Source of the DNA: Ideonella margarita
GTDB taxonomy: Bacteria > Pseudomonadota > Gammaproteobacteria > Burkholderiales > Burkholderiaceae_C
DNA: 64,000 nt
Direction: 5' to 3'
Assembly (NCBI RefSeq): GCF_038066635.1
Contig: NZ_JBBUTI010000007.1
Location: forward strand, 62,001-126,000
The translations under genes were made by a program, and so were the position numbers. How positions within the stretch are numbered: position 1 is the stretch's first letter; every line of letters starts with the position of its first letter. The notes beneath the pieces were generated by a model, which saw only the letters and a program-made list of their open reading frames with translations, had not been told where the DNA came from and did not search any database. Positions 44,752-53,788 of the stretch are shown here, in pieces.

Positions 44752-45682
44752 GGAATCGGTGCAGCAGTGCTGCCAGCGCATCCGGCTGGTCGTGGTGCAG
44801 CATGTGCCCGCAGGGCGACAGCGTGTGCCGCTCCACCTGCCTGACGACGCTCAGGCGCGCATCAAATTCGCTGCGCGGATACCGGTCACCCCACCACTGA
44901 ACGAGGTTGGTTTCATCACCGTCCACCCACAGCACGGGCGCGCTGATGCGCCGCCAGGTCTCCAGCACTTCCTCCACCTGATAGAGCAGGGCGCTGGGCC
45001 GCTTGTGGGCCGGGTCGCCCAGAATCTGCCAGCGGCCGTCGGCACCTTGCTCTGACCAATGGCGAGCCAGCCAGGCGGCGCGGTCAGCCGGCAGGCGGGG
45101 GTTGGTCTTGCGCAGGCGCTGGGCGACTTCGTCGAGGCTGGCGTAATCGCGCAGCACCTGCGGGGTCTGCAACTCGTTCAGCCACTGGGCCAGTCGGCCC
45201 GGGCCTTGGGAGGGCTTTGTGGCGGGCAAGCCAAAACCTTCGAGGTTGATGAGACGCCTGATGCGCTGGTCGCGCACGCCGGCGTAGCTCATCACGATGT
45301 TGCCGCCCATGCTGTGGCCGAGCAGGTCGATGGGCTGGTTGGCCTGCAAACCCAGCTCGGGTGACGCCAGCAAGCCGTCGAGGTCGCCCAGGTAATCGGC
45401 AAACCAGTAGCTGTCGGCGCCGTCGGGGCGCGTCAGGCCGTAGCCGCGCCAGTCGGGGGCGATGACGCAGCGCACCTCGCCCTCCAGCCGCGCCAGCGCG
45501 TCCACCAGAAACTGGAACGAGGCGCCGACGTCCATGTAGCCGTGGCCCATCACCAGGGCCGGCCGCTCCGGGGTGATGAGCGAGGTATCGCCCCACATCG
45601 TCACGTGGTAGCGCAGGCCGCGAACGGGCACGAAGAGGCTTCGGCCAGCGCGCAGGGGCTGGTAAACGGAGGTGTCGCTCAT
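44744..45682 (-). CDS. Alpha/beta hydrolase
   Basis: This 312-residue alpha/beta hydrolase has the nucleophile elbow LLGHSMGGN (Ser124), an oxyanion region in ALVMGHGYMDVGASF, a DWRGYGLT segment after strand 4 and a C-terminal histidine in PCGHMLHHDQP. It has no signal peptide. The substrate is unknown; epoxide hydrolase or esterase activity are both compatible. ATG at 45682 (MSDTSVYQP) fits the conserved region. It is divergent from the acetyltransferase gene. Confidence 0.9.
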   Translation of the reverse strand: MSDTSVYQPLRAGRSLFVPVRGLRYHVTMWGDTSLITPERPALVMGHGYMDVGASFQFLVDALARLEGEVRCVIAPDWRGYGLTRPDGADSYWFADYLGDLDGLLASPELGLQANQPIDLLGHSMGGNIVMSYAGVRDQRIRRLINLEGFGLPATKPSQGPGRLAQWLNELQTPQVLRDYASLDEVAQRLRKTNPRLPADRAAWLARHWSEQGADGRWQILGDPAHKRPSALLYQVEEVLETWRRISAPVLWVDGDETNLVQWWGDRYPRSEFDARLSVVRQVERHTLSPCGHMLHHDQPDALAALLHRFLA

Positions 45683-45741
45683 CGGCTGATGGTAGCCATC
45701 TGCGCGCTGCGGCGCTGTCGGCCCGGTGACAGAATCAAGGC

Positions 45742-46239
45742 ATGACCCTCCATACCCCACTGCGCGCCGCCGAGCCTCGTGATGTGCCGGCCATCGTCGC
45801 CTTGATCACCGAGCTGGCCGTCTTCGAGAACCTCGCAGACCAGGTCGAAACCACGCCCGAGCGCCTGATGCCGCACCTGTTTGGCGAGCGACCCGCCGCG
45901 GAATGCCTGGTGGCCGAGGTTGACGGCGCCGTGGTGGCCTTCGCCCTGTTCTTCACCAATTTTTCAACCTTCAAGTGCAGGCCCGGCCTGTATCTGGAGG
46001 ATCTGTACGTGCAGCCAGCCCACCGCGGGCGTGGGCTGGGTCAGACCTTTCTGCGCCAGCTGGCGGCATTGGCCGTCGAACGAGGCTGTGGCCGTTTTGA
46101 ATGGTCGGTGCTGGACTGGAACCAGCCCGCCATCACGCTCTATCAGAAGATGGGTGCCACGGTGCTGCCCGACTGGCGAATCTGCCGGGTGACCGGCGAT
46201 GGCTTGGCGGCTTTGGCCAGCCAGCAAGCGCAGCCTTGA
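45742..46239 (+). CDS. GNAT acetyltransferase, diamine/thialysine acetyltransferase type
   Basis: This 165-residue GNAT enzyme belongs to the spermidine/spermine or thialysine N-acetyltransferase group. It has ALFFTNFSTFKCRPGLYLEDLYVQPAHRGRGLGQTFLRQLA, which holds the acetyl-CoA-binding RGxGxG motif, and RFEWSVLDWNQPAITLYQKMGA. The expected activity is acetyl transfer from acetyl-CoA to a polyamine or amino acid side chain. The start is supported by AAGG close to the ATG. Confidence 0.9.
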   Translation: MTLHTPLRAAEPRDVPAIVALITELAVFENLADQVETTPERLMPHLFGERPAAECLVAEVDGAVVAFALFFTNFSTFKCRPGLYLEDLYVQPAHRGRGLGQTFLRQLAALAVERGCGRFEWSVLDWNQPAITLYQKMGATVLPDWRICRVTGDGLAALASQQAQP

Positions 46240-46250
46240 GCTGCCGTTCA

Positions 46251-46268
46251 GCCTCGCTCAGCCGAGGC
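46251..46268. terminator. Short hairpin between convergent genes
   Basis: GCCTCG (46251-46256) and CGAGGC (46263-46268) form a six-bp stem with a six-base loop across the end of the histidine kinase gene. It is only a weak terminator candidate because no T-tract follows. Confidence 0.3.
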
Positions 46269-47637
46269 GGTCCCAGCGCGGCAGGCTGAGGCGGAAGCAA
46301 CTGCCTTGCTCGCTGCTGTGCACGAGGGTCAGCTGGCCATCCATCGCGTCGCAGTAGGCCTTGCAGATGCTCAGGCCCAGGCCGAAGCCGCGGGCCGCGC
46401 CACGCTCGGCCCCCAGGCGGTTGAACGGCTCGAACAGGTGCGCCTGCTGCCGTGCGTCCAGCCCCAGCCCCTGGTCAGACACGTCCACCCAGATGCGCTG
46501 TGCGTCATGGCCGATGACCAGCCGCACTTCGCCTCGGAATCGGTTGTACTTGATGGCATTCGAGATCAGGTTGCACAGGATCTCGCGCACGCGGCGCGCG
46601 TCGCCACGGGCCATGGGCGGGGTGTCTTCTGGCTCGGTCATCTGCAGCTCCACCTGCAGCGGCCCGGTGGCCTGCTGGTTGAGTTGCAGTGACAGTCGGG
46701 CTTCATCGCGCAGGCTCAGGGCGGTCATGTCGAGCCGGAGATGCCCGGCTTCAGCGCGGTTGATTTCCAGCACCTCGTCGACCAGGCTGAGCAGATCCTG
46801 GCTGGCGCGCAGGATGTGGGCCAGGTAAGGCCGATGGGCCTCCGGCAGCGTGTCCAGATCGCCCTGCAGCAGCTGCGAAAACCCCATGATGGCGTTCAGC
46901 GGCGTGCGCAGTTCATGGCTGACCCGCGACAGCATCTGCGTCTTGGCGTCGCTCGCATCAGACGCCAGTTGCCGCTGCTGCTGTGCCACGCTCGCGCGCT
47001 GCTCGGCCAGCTGCCGGGCGGCACGATCGGTCAGGTCGGTGAGGGTGCACACCAGCACCTCATTGTCACGGTCGGCGTCCAGCACCGGCGCGTGGCACAG
47101 CTTGAGCTGCGCCACACGCGCCTCGCCCGTCAGGGGCTGCAGCAGCCATTCGTCGCGCTCGGTCTCACCGTTCTGCCGGACCTCCTGCAGCAGGTTGAGC
47201 CAGGTGCGGTCGGCGTCCGAGCCGGTCATGAAGCGCCGCAGCGCCATCGGTTGCAGCGGCAGCGGGTGGGGCAAGCCAAGGTAGCGGCAGGCGGCCTTGT
47301 TCGCCTCACGCAGCTGGCCCTGGCTGCCCAGCAGCAACGCAGGCACCGGCAGGGCTTCGAACAGCTTGGTGAACCAGCTCAGCACCGCTTCGGTGTGCGC
47401 CTGCAGGGCCTGCTGCTGGCGGGACTGTGCTTCGGTTTCGGCCAGGTGCAGCCGCAGCAGCTCGGCCATGGTCAGGCCGCCCTGGCCGGTGCCCTGGTCG
47501 AGCAGCGCGGCGGCGCGCTCCACATCGCCCTTGCGCAGCGCCTTCAGCGCCACCTCGGCCACACGTTCGTCAGGCTTGATGTTGTCCGGGGCATCGGGCC
47601 AGATCAAGGCGGGTTGGCGTGCGGCGGAATGTGGCAT
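46258..47637 (-). CDS. PAS sensor histidine kinase
   Basis: This 459-residue cytoplasmic histidine kinase has an N-terminal helical region, a PAS domain (about 88-205, LFEALPVPALLLGSQGQLREANKAACRYLG), HisKA with phospho-accepting His in SRVSHELRTPLNAIMGF (about 245) and a HATPase domain with N box NLISNAIKYN, G1 DQGLGLD and G2 GFGLGLSI. No receiver or membrane segment is present. It follows the CheB-CheR-PAS gene by five bases, so the two probably act as the separate halves of a CheB-CheR-PAS-kinase system. No cognate receiver gene is adjacent. Confidence 0.92.
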   Translation of the reverse strand: MPHSAARQPALIWPDAPDNIKPDERVAEVALKALRKGDVERAAALLDQGTGQGGLTMAELLRLHLAETEAQSRQQQALQAHTEAVLSWFTKLFEALPVPALLLGSQGQLREANKAACRYLGLPHPLPLQPMALRRFMTGSDADRTWLNLLQEVRQNGETERDEWLLQPLTGEARVAQLKLCHAPVLDADRDNEVLVCTLTDLTDRAARQLAEQRASVAQQQRQLASDASDAKTQMLSRVSHELRTPLNAIMGFSQLLQGDLDTLPEAHRPYLAHILRASQDLLSLVDEVLEINRAEAGHLRLDMTALSLRDEARLSLQLNQQATGPLQVELQMTEPEDTPPMARGDARRVREILCNLISNAIKYNRFRGEVRLVIGHDAQRIWVDVSDQGLGLDARQQAHLFEPFNRLGAERGAARGFGLGLSICKAYCDAMDGQLTLVHSSEQGSCFRLSLPRWDRLG

Positions 47638-47642
47638 CAGTG

Positions 47643-50531
47643 TCAGGCTCCAGGGCCGGCAACGTTCGTGAACAGCGACGGATCAACCTGGTGGTGCGTG
47701 ACCACCATGCCTTTGTCCGGCCCTTCGAGCGGCCGGGCCTGCATCACGAACCAGCGTTGCTCATCGGGGCTATGGCAGTCGTAGGCCAGCGAATAGCTGC
47801 TTCGTTGTCCTTGCAGCACCTCCTGCAAGCCCGCCAGCGCTTCCTGCGACTGCACCGTGCTGGATCGGGCCAGCACCGCGAGGTAGTTGGCGCCGACGTC
47901 ACACAGGCCATTCGCGCCGTTGCCCTCGGCAAACCGGGCCCAGGCGCGATTGACGCGGCGGATGGTGCCCTGGCGATCGAGCACGGCGATGTGCTCAGGC
48001 AGCGAGTCGATCAGGAATTGCAGGCGGCTGGCGTCGCGCATGCGGGTGACGTCGATGAAGCTCACCACCACGCGGCGCGGCAAACCGGGCCGTGCGTTGT
48101 AGGCCACCAGACGCGCCAGGTAGTGACTGCCGTGCGGGCCGGGCACCTCGCGCTCGATCAGGTCTTCGCCGTCAATGCAGCGCCGCAGGTCAGGCACCAG
48201 CTCCGGGTACAGCAGCAGGCTGTTGAAGTCCTCGATGGAGCGGCCTGTGTCACCCGGACGCAGGCGGAACAACATGCCGGCTTCCGGCGTGAAACGCAGC
48301 AGAGCGAGTTGCGGGTCGATGAAGAGCGTGGCGATGCCGGTGGCCTGGGCCATGCCTTCGAGGTCGGCGTTCAGCGCATTCACCGCTTCTAGCTTGGCAT
48401 TGAACTCGGCGTTGACGGTGTAGAGCTCTTCGTTGACTGACTGCAGCTCTTCGTTGGTCGATTGCAGTTCCTCGTTCGAGGACATCAGCTCTTCATTGGT
48501 CGACTGCAATTCTTCGTTCGACGACTCCAGCTCTTCGATCGTGGCCTGCAGGCTTTGCCTGGTCGCCGACAGCTCGCGCTCCAGCGTGATCAGGCTTTCG
48601 CCTTCGGTGAGCTGGCCCTCGCCGTTGAGGTTCGGCGACACCTCGGCCGGCGCTTCTTCAAGGGTCAGCAGCACGCAGTCGTCGGCATCGTCCTGGTCTA
48701 GCCGTCGCGCGAGCACGGTGATCCGCACCTGCTGGCCGTCAAGCTCCAGCTGCACCGGCACCGAGCGGTGCGGGCCGGCTTCACGCAGCGCCAGTTGCTG
48801 CACATGGGCGGCAACCGGCCCCAGCCGTTCCGGCAGCAGCCGGAAGACATCGAGCGTGCCACTGCCCTCGGGCATGCGCAGGTATCGGCGGGTCGTGCCC
48901 CAGGCATGCAGCAGCTGGCGCTGGCTGCTCACCAGGAAGCTGGCGGGCACGTAGTCCTGTACCAGCCTCAGCAAGCCTTCGTCGATCAGCGAGCTGGCCC
49001 GGCCGTTGCGGGCGTCGCCCACGGCCCGGCGCGGCGTGCCGCCGTTGCGCAGGAAGCCGTCGTGCAGGCCCGATGCGCCCAGCACGGCCCGCTCCAGCCG
49101 GTACAGTTTCTGGCTGTTGTTGATGATGCTGAAGTCAGGCTGCAGGCTGCCGAGTGACTCACTGCCGCCCAGAAACAAGGTACCGCCAGGCAGCAGCGCG
49201 TACTGCATGCGGCGCAACACACGGTCCTGCGCGTCTGCCTGGAAATAGATCAGCGTGTTGCGGCACACCACCACGTCCATGCGTGTGAAGGGCGCGTCTT
49301 CCAGCAGGTTGTGGCGGGCGAACAGCACCATCTGCCGCAACTCGGGCTTCACCACCAGCCGGTCGCCCTGGCGGTTGAAGTGCCGGTTCAGGCGTGCTTC
49401 GCTGATGTGGCCGAGCATGGCGACCGGGTAGCTGCCGGCTGCGGCCAGTTCCAGCACGCGGGGGTCCACGTCGGTGGCAAACACCTTGAAGCCAGGCCAG
49501 CTTTGCGCCGCCTCACAGGCTTCCAGCAGCGTGATGGCGAGCGTGTAGGCCTCTTCGCCGGTCGCGCAACCCGCGCACCAGATGCGCAGCGGCCGGTTGG
49601 CCGGGCGGGTGCGCAGCACAGGCTGCAGCACCTCCGTGGACAGAGCGTCAAACGCTTCAGGGTCGCGGAAGAAGCTGGTCACCGGAATCAGCAACTCACG
49701 CCGCAGGTGCTCCACCTCGGCGGGGGTGCGCTCCAGCATGTCGGCGTAATCGGACACGCTGGCCATCTGCGTCACCAGCATGCGGCGCTCGAGGCGGCGC
49801 ATCACGGTGGGCAGCTTGTAATGGCTGAAGTCGATGCCGCAGTGGCTGAAGAGCTGGTCGAACACGCGCTGCAGGGCGGGCCGCAGCTGCTGCACTTCCA
49901 GAATGCCGCCCTGGGTCAGGCGGGTGCTGGTGCCGCCGGCAATGTCCACGGCCAGCCGCGCCAGGCCCGACGGTGGCAGGCAGGCATCGATCTGGGTATT
50001 GGCCAGCACGCTGCGCGGCATGCTGTCGAAGCGGGCGCTCTCGGGTGTCTGCACCAGCACATAGGCGCCGGCCTGGCGCAGGGCCTCGCAGCCCAGGCTG
50101 CCGTCAGAGCCCGAGCCCGACAGCACGATGCCGACCGCCCGTTCCGGGCAGGCCTTGGCCAGGGATTGAAAGAAGTGGTCGATCGGCAGCGCCAGGCCGT
50201 GGCTGGGGCGCGGCTCGAACAGGAGGGTGTTGCCCACCAGCGTCATCGAGACACCCGGGGGCAGCAGGTACACCGTTTCCTCGATCAGCTCGCATCCATC
50301 AACGGCGGCCTGCACCGACAGCGTGGTGTGCCTGGCCAGCAGCTCGACCATCATCGATTTGTGATCGGGGGCCAGGTGTTGCAGCACCACGAAGGCGCAG
50401 CGGGAGGGACGCTCGACCGCGTTGAAGAACTGTTGCAGCGCTTCCAGCCCGCCTGCAGAGGCGCCGATGCCAACGACCCATGGCCCTGTGTGACTCACGT
50501 CGGTGGTATCCCGGTCAGCGGCCATGTGCAA
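47643..50531 (-). CDS. CheB-CheR-PAS fusion protein
   Basis: This 962-residue cytoplasmic protein begins with a CheB-type methylesterase (Ser25 in GASAGG, His52 in QHLAPDH, aspartate in SGSGSDGS near 145). A CheR-type methyltransferase follows at about 215-490 (FFRDPEAF, WCAGCATGEEAYTLA, FSRHN-like FARHNLL). Then come a long coiled coil rich in NEELQS repeats (about 655-715) and PAS domains to the C-terminus. There is no receiver or kinase domain; the kinase is the next gene. Such CheB/CheR/PAS proteins sense redox or small molecules in stress and biofilm circuits rather than in flagellar chemotaxis. Start at 50531 or the next ATG, 50525. Confidence 0.93.
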   Translation of the reverse strand: MHMAADRDTTDVSHTGPWVVGIGASAGGLEALQQFFNAVERPSRCAFVVLQHLAPDHKSMMVELLARHTTLSVQAAVDGCELIEETVYLLPPGVSMTLVGNTLLFEPRPSHGLALPIDHFFQSLAKACPERAVGIVLSGSGSDGSLGCEALRQAGAYVLVQTPESARFDSMPRSVLANTQIDACLPPSGLARLAVDIAGGTSTRLTQGGILEVQQLRPALQRVFDQLFSHCGIDFSHYKLPTVMRRLERRMLVTQMASVSDYADMLERTPAEVEHLRRELLIPVTSFFRDPEAFDALSTEVLQPVLRTRPANRPLRIWCAGCATGEEAYTLAITLLEACEAAQSWPGFKVFATDVDPRVLELAAAGSYPVAMLGHISEARLNRHFNRQGDRLVVKPELRQMVLFARHNLLEDAPFTRMDVVVCRNTLIYFQADAQDRVLRRMQYALLPGGTLFLGGSESLGSLQPDFSIINNSQKLYRLERAVLGASGLHDGFLRNGGTPRRAVGDARNGRASSLIDEGLLRLVQDYVPASFLVSSQRQLLHAWGTTRRYLRMPEGSGTLDVFRLLPERLGPVAAHVQQLALREAGPHRSVPVQLELDGQQVRITVLARRLDQDDADDCVLLTLEEAPAEVSPNLNGEGQLTEGESLITLERELSATRQSLQATIEELESSNEELQSTNEELMSSNEELQSTNEELQSVNEELYTVNAEFNAKLEAVNALNADLEGMAQATGIATLFIDPQLALLRFTPEAGMLFRLRPGDTGRSIEDFNSLLLYPELVPDLRRCIDGEDLIEREVPGPHGSHYLARLVAYNARPGLPRRVVVSFIDVTRMRDASRLQFLIDSLPEHIAVLDRQGTIRRVNRAWARFAEGNGANGLCDVGANYLAVLARSSTVQSQEALAGLQEVLQGQRSSYSLAYDCHSPDEQRWFVMQARPLEGPDKGMVVTHHQVDPSLFTNVAGPGA

Positions 50532-50679
50532 CAGCGAAGGTCATCGATGGGCGCGATGGTAGCTTTGAACCGCGCCGAATGAAACCGATTGTTTTCGGCC
50601 TCTCCGATCGTCATCATGCCCTTTGTAAACGGGTGGAAGCCCCCTTCAAGCCGCCTTGCGTGGTCGGTAGCCTGCAGAC

Positions 50680-52545
50680 ATGGAGAACCCCTTGCAAGCG
50701 CCTGAGCAACATCCCCTGAAAAGCCGGCAACAACGTCGCGCCAAGCCAACTCGCGTGGCACCCCGAACCGTGGCGTCCACGGCCGGCAGATCCGCCGACC
50801 AGCATGACGCGCTGAGTGCGCAATTCCACTGGCATGTGCCTCGGCGCTTCAACCTGGCGCAGGTGTGCTGCAGCCGGTGGGCAGAGCAGCAGCCTGAGGC
50901 TGTGGCCATTCGCACCGAGCAGCCCGACGGCCACGTGCGGCTTCACACCTTTGCCGAACTGCAGCGGGCGGCCAACCAGGTGTCGCGCGCCTTGCGGCGC
51001 ATGGGCGTGCAGCGTGGTGACCGCGTGGCCGTGGTGATGCCCCAACGCATGGAAACCGCGTTGGCGCACCTGGCCATCTGGCAGCTTGGCGCTGTGTCGA
51101 TGCCCTTGTCGATTCTGTTTGGCCCGGAGGCGCTGGCCTGGCGCATCCAGGACAGCGGCGCGCGCTGTGCCGTGGTGGACGAATCGGCCCTCGGCAACCT
51201 CAACGCCGTGCGTGCTGAATGCCCGGAGCTGGCCCATGTGCTGGCGGTGGGCGGCGCCCAGGGGCAGGGTGATCTGGATCTGGATGCGGTGCTGGCCCGT
51301 GAGCCCTCGGCCTTCCGCGCCGTGAGCACCCTGGCTGACGATGCCGCCGTGCTGATCTACACCAGCGGCACCACCGGCCCGCCCAAGGGCGCGCTGATAC
51401 CGCACCGCGCCTTGATCGGCAACTTGACCGGCTTCGTCTGCAGCCAGAACTGGTTGCGCAGCGGCAGCGGCAAACCGCCGAAGCGCCGCCTCGGACCGGG
51501 CGGTGCGCCGGCTGACGCCGTCTTCTGGAGCCCGGCAGACTGGGCCTGGACTGGCGGCCTCATGGACGCGCTGCTGCCGTGCCTGTACTTCGGCGTGCCC
51601 ATCGTGGCCTGGGCGGGCCGCTTCGGGCCGGAGCACGCACTGGGCTTGATGGCGCGACACCGCGTCACCAACAGCTTCCTCTTCCCGACCGCGCTGAAGG
51701 CGATGATGAAGGCCGTGCCGCAGCCGCGCAGCACCTACCCGCTGAAGCTGCGCGCCATCATGAGCGCCGGCGAAGCGGTGGGCGACGCGGTGTTTCACTG
51801 GTGCCAGCAGGAGCTGGGCGTCACGATGAATGAAATGTTCGGCCAGACCGAGCTGAACTACGTGGTGGGCAACTGCAGCCAGACCGTGGGCACCGACGGC
51901 CACCCGGCAGCAGGCTGGCCGGCGCGGCCCGGCAGCATGGGCCGCGCCTACCCGGGCCACCGCATCGCCGTGATCGACGATGACGGGCAGGAATGTCCGC
52001 GCGGCACACCGGGTGACGTTGCCGTGCATCGGCGCGATGTACATGGCCATCCGGACCCCGTGTTCTTTCTTGGCTACTGGCGCCGCCCCGAGGCCACTGT
52101 GGCCAAGTACACGGGTGAGCCGGACAACAGCTGGTGCCGCACCGGCGACACCGCCGTGATGGATGACGACGGCTACCTCTGGTACCAGGGGCGCAGTGAC
52201 GACGTGTTCAAGGCGGCGGGCTACCGCATCGGCCCGAGCGAGGTCGAGAACTGCCTGGTCAAGCACCCGGCGGTGGCCAATGCGGCGGTGGTGCCCAAGC
52301 CCGATGCCGAGCGCGGCGCGGTGGTCAAGGCCTATGTGGTGCTGGCGCCCGGGCTGGTGGGCAACACTGAGCTCATCGATGCGTTGCAGCAGCATGTGCG
52401 GGGTCGGCTGGCGCCGTACGAATACCCGAAGGAGATCGAGTTCATCGACGCGCTGCCAATGACAACCACCGGCAAGGTGCAGCGCCGGGTGCTGCGCTTG
52501 CAGGAAGAGGCCCGCGCGGCAGAGGCGCGTCAGGGCAGGGCTTGA
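50680..52545 (+). CDS. AMP-dependent acyl-CoA synthetase
   Basis: This 621-residue adenylate-forming acyl-CoA ligase has A3 motif YTSGTTGPPKGALIPHRAL (about 227-245), A5 NEMFGQTELN, A8 WCRTGDTAVMDDDGYLWYQGRSDDVFKAAGYRIGPSEVE and A10 TTTGKVQRRVLR with the catalytic lysine. The closest functional class is medium-chain or acetyl/propionyl-like acyl-CoA synthetases. About 45 basic residues precede the conserved core, so a later start is possible. A 148-base region separates it from the divergent CheB-CheR gene. The last 16 bases overlap the convergent diguanylate cyclase gene. Confidence 0.9.
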   Translation: MENPLQAPEQHPLKSRQQRRAKPTRVAPRTVASTAGRSADQHDALSAQFHWHVPRRFNLAQVCCSRWAEQQPEAVAIRTEQPDGHVRLHTFAELQRAANQVSRALRRMGVQRGDRVAVVMPQRMETALAHLAIWQLGAVSMPLSILFGPEALAWRIQDSGARCAVVDESALGNLNAVRAECPELAHVLAVGGAQGQGDLDLDAVLAREPSAFRAVSTLADDAAVLIYTSGTTGPPKGALIPHRALIGNLTGFVCSQNWLRSGSGKPPKRRLGPGGAPADAVFWSPADWAWTGGLMDALLPCLYFGVPIVAWAGRFGPEHALGLMARHRVTNSFLFPTALKAMMKAVPQPRSTYPLKLRAIMSAGEAVGDAVFHWCQQELGVTMNEMFGQTELNYVVGNCSQTVGTDGHPAAGWPARPGSMGRAYPGHRIAVIDDDGQECPRGTPGDVAVHRRDVHGHPDPVFFLGYWRRPEATVAKYTGEPDNSWCRTGDTAVMDDDGYLWYQGRSDDVFKAAGYRIGPSEVENCLVKHPAVANAAVVPKPDAERGAVVKAYVVLAPGLVGNTELIDALQQHVRGRLAPYEYPKEIEFIDALPMTTTGKVQRRVLRLQEEARAAEARQGRA

Positions 52546-53630
52546 AGCGTGACCTGATTGCGGCCCTGGCGCTTGGCGCCGTACAGGGCCGCATCGGCGC
52601 GGCGCAGCAGGGTGTCCATGGTGTCGCCGGGCCGGAAATCGGTCACGCCCACACTCACGGTCACCGGCTGCCCGTGTGAGAACCGGTACTGCTCCACGGC
52701 CGCGCGAATGCGCTCGGCCAGGTCCATCGCCCCGGGCAAGCCCACCCCGGGGGCGACCACCAGAAACTCCTCGCCGCCCCAGCGGCCGGCATGGTCGGAG
52801 GCGCGCAGCTGCGCACCCAGCACGGCGCTGAGTTCTCGCAGCACGTCGTCACCGCCGGCATGGCCATACTGGTCGTTGATGACCTTGAAGTGGTCAATGT
52901 CCAGCATCAGCACCGACAAGGTCTGTGCATGGCGGTTGGCCAGCGCCACATGCGACTGCAGCTGCTGCGTCAGGGCGCGGCGGTTCGGCATGCTGGTCAG
53001 CATGTCGGTGCTGGCCAGCGTCTCCATCACGGCGATGCGCTCTTGCGAGCGGATATAGCCGTTGCGCAGGCTGGCGATGGAGATCAAGCCCAGGATGAAC
53101 ACCCCGTGGGCCAGCGCCAGGTTGGCCGTGAGCACCGGCAACTGCGGGCCCCAGACCGTGAGATGCCCCATTGCGATGGCCACACCCACCGGCACGAACA
53201 AGGCTGCCATGGTGAGGCCGGCCAGAATCAGCGAGGCGCGCCGGGCCATCACCACGAAAGCAGCGGCGTAACCCAGCGGCATCCAGTGGGTGGTGGTAAC
53301 CAGCGGAAAGATGCTGGACTGCAGATCACCCGTGAAGATGGCCATCAGCGCCGCTGCCACCAGGTAGGTGTTCAGCATGGCGCCACCGATCAGGTACACC
53401 ACCTGGGGCTTGTCGGGGCGTCGGCGCAGCCAGAGAGCGAGCCCCGTGAACACCACCAGCATCAGCGGATAGAGCCAGCGGTCCCAGGTAGCGATCACAC
53501 CCGTGACCGCTTCCAGCGGCCACAACACCGACAGCGCCGAAATGCCCGCCCAGAGCAATCGCCTGGTGATGGTCAATTCCCGCTGGGCCATGGTCTCCAA
53601 TGGCGAAGCAGGCGAGGGAACAGAACTCAT
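52530..53630 (-). CDS. Membrane-bound diguanylate cyclase
   Basis: This 366-residue protein makes c-di-GMP. The N-terminal half carries about six hydrophobic segments (for example LLWAGISALSVLWPLEAV, LYPLMLVVFTGLALWL, VYLIGGAMLNTYLVAAALMAIF). The C-terminal GGDEF domain has an intact GGEEF and, just ahead of it, RASD, the RxxD product-inhibition site. There is no EAL domain. ATG at 53630 begins MSSVPSP; a longer frame upstream is not conserved. It contrasts with the H-NOX partner at 11635-13788, which has EAL and lacks the I-site. Confidence 0.92.
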   Translation of the reverse strand: MSSVPSPASPLETMAQRELTITRRLLWAGISALSVLWPLEAVTGVIATWDRWLYPLMLVVFTGLALWLRRRPDKPQVVYLIGGAMLNTYLVAAALMAIFTGDLQSSIFPLVTTTHWMPLGYAAAFVVMARRASLILAGLTMAALFVPVGVAIAMGHLTVWGPQLPVLTANLALAHGVFILGLISIASLRNGYIRSQERIAVMETLASTDMLTSMPNRRALTQQLQSHVALANRHAQTLSVLMLDIDHFKVINDQYGHAGGDDVLRELSAVLGAQLRASDHAGRWGGEEFLVVAPGVGLPGAMDLAERIRAAVEQYRFSHGQPVTVSVGVTDFRPGDTMDTLLRRADAALYGAKRQGRNQVTLQALP

Positions 53631-53788
53631 TCGCGCGGTTTCTTGACAGACAAGCACCGGAAGAAGGGTGCGGAGCGTGTGGGGAAGTGTCCCGTGTGAC
53701 CGTGAGTAAACACCAAGCATTGTGGGGGAATTACGGATGCTTGTGGCACGAATGCGCAGGCAGCCGGGACCTTTGGCACACTCCGGGC

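Noticed and set aside
48430..48560. Repetitive DNA in the CheB-CheR gene as a tandem-repeat or CRISPR-like array
   Set aside because: The repeats encode the NEELQS coiled coil within a continuous reading frame and have no spacers.
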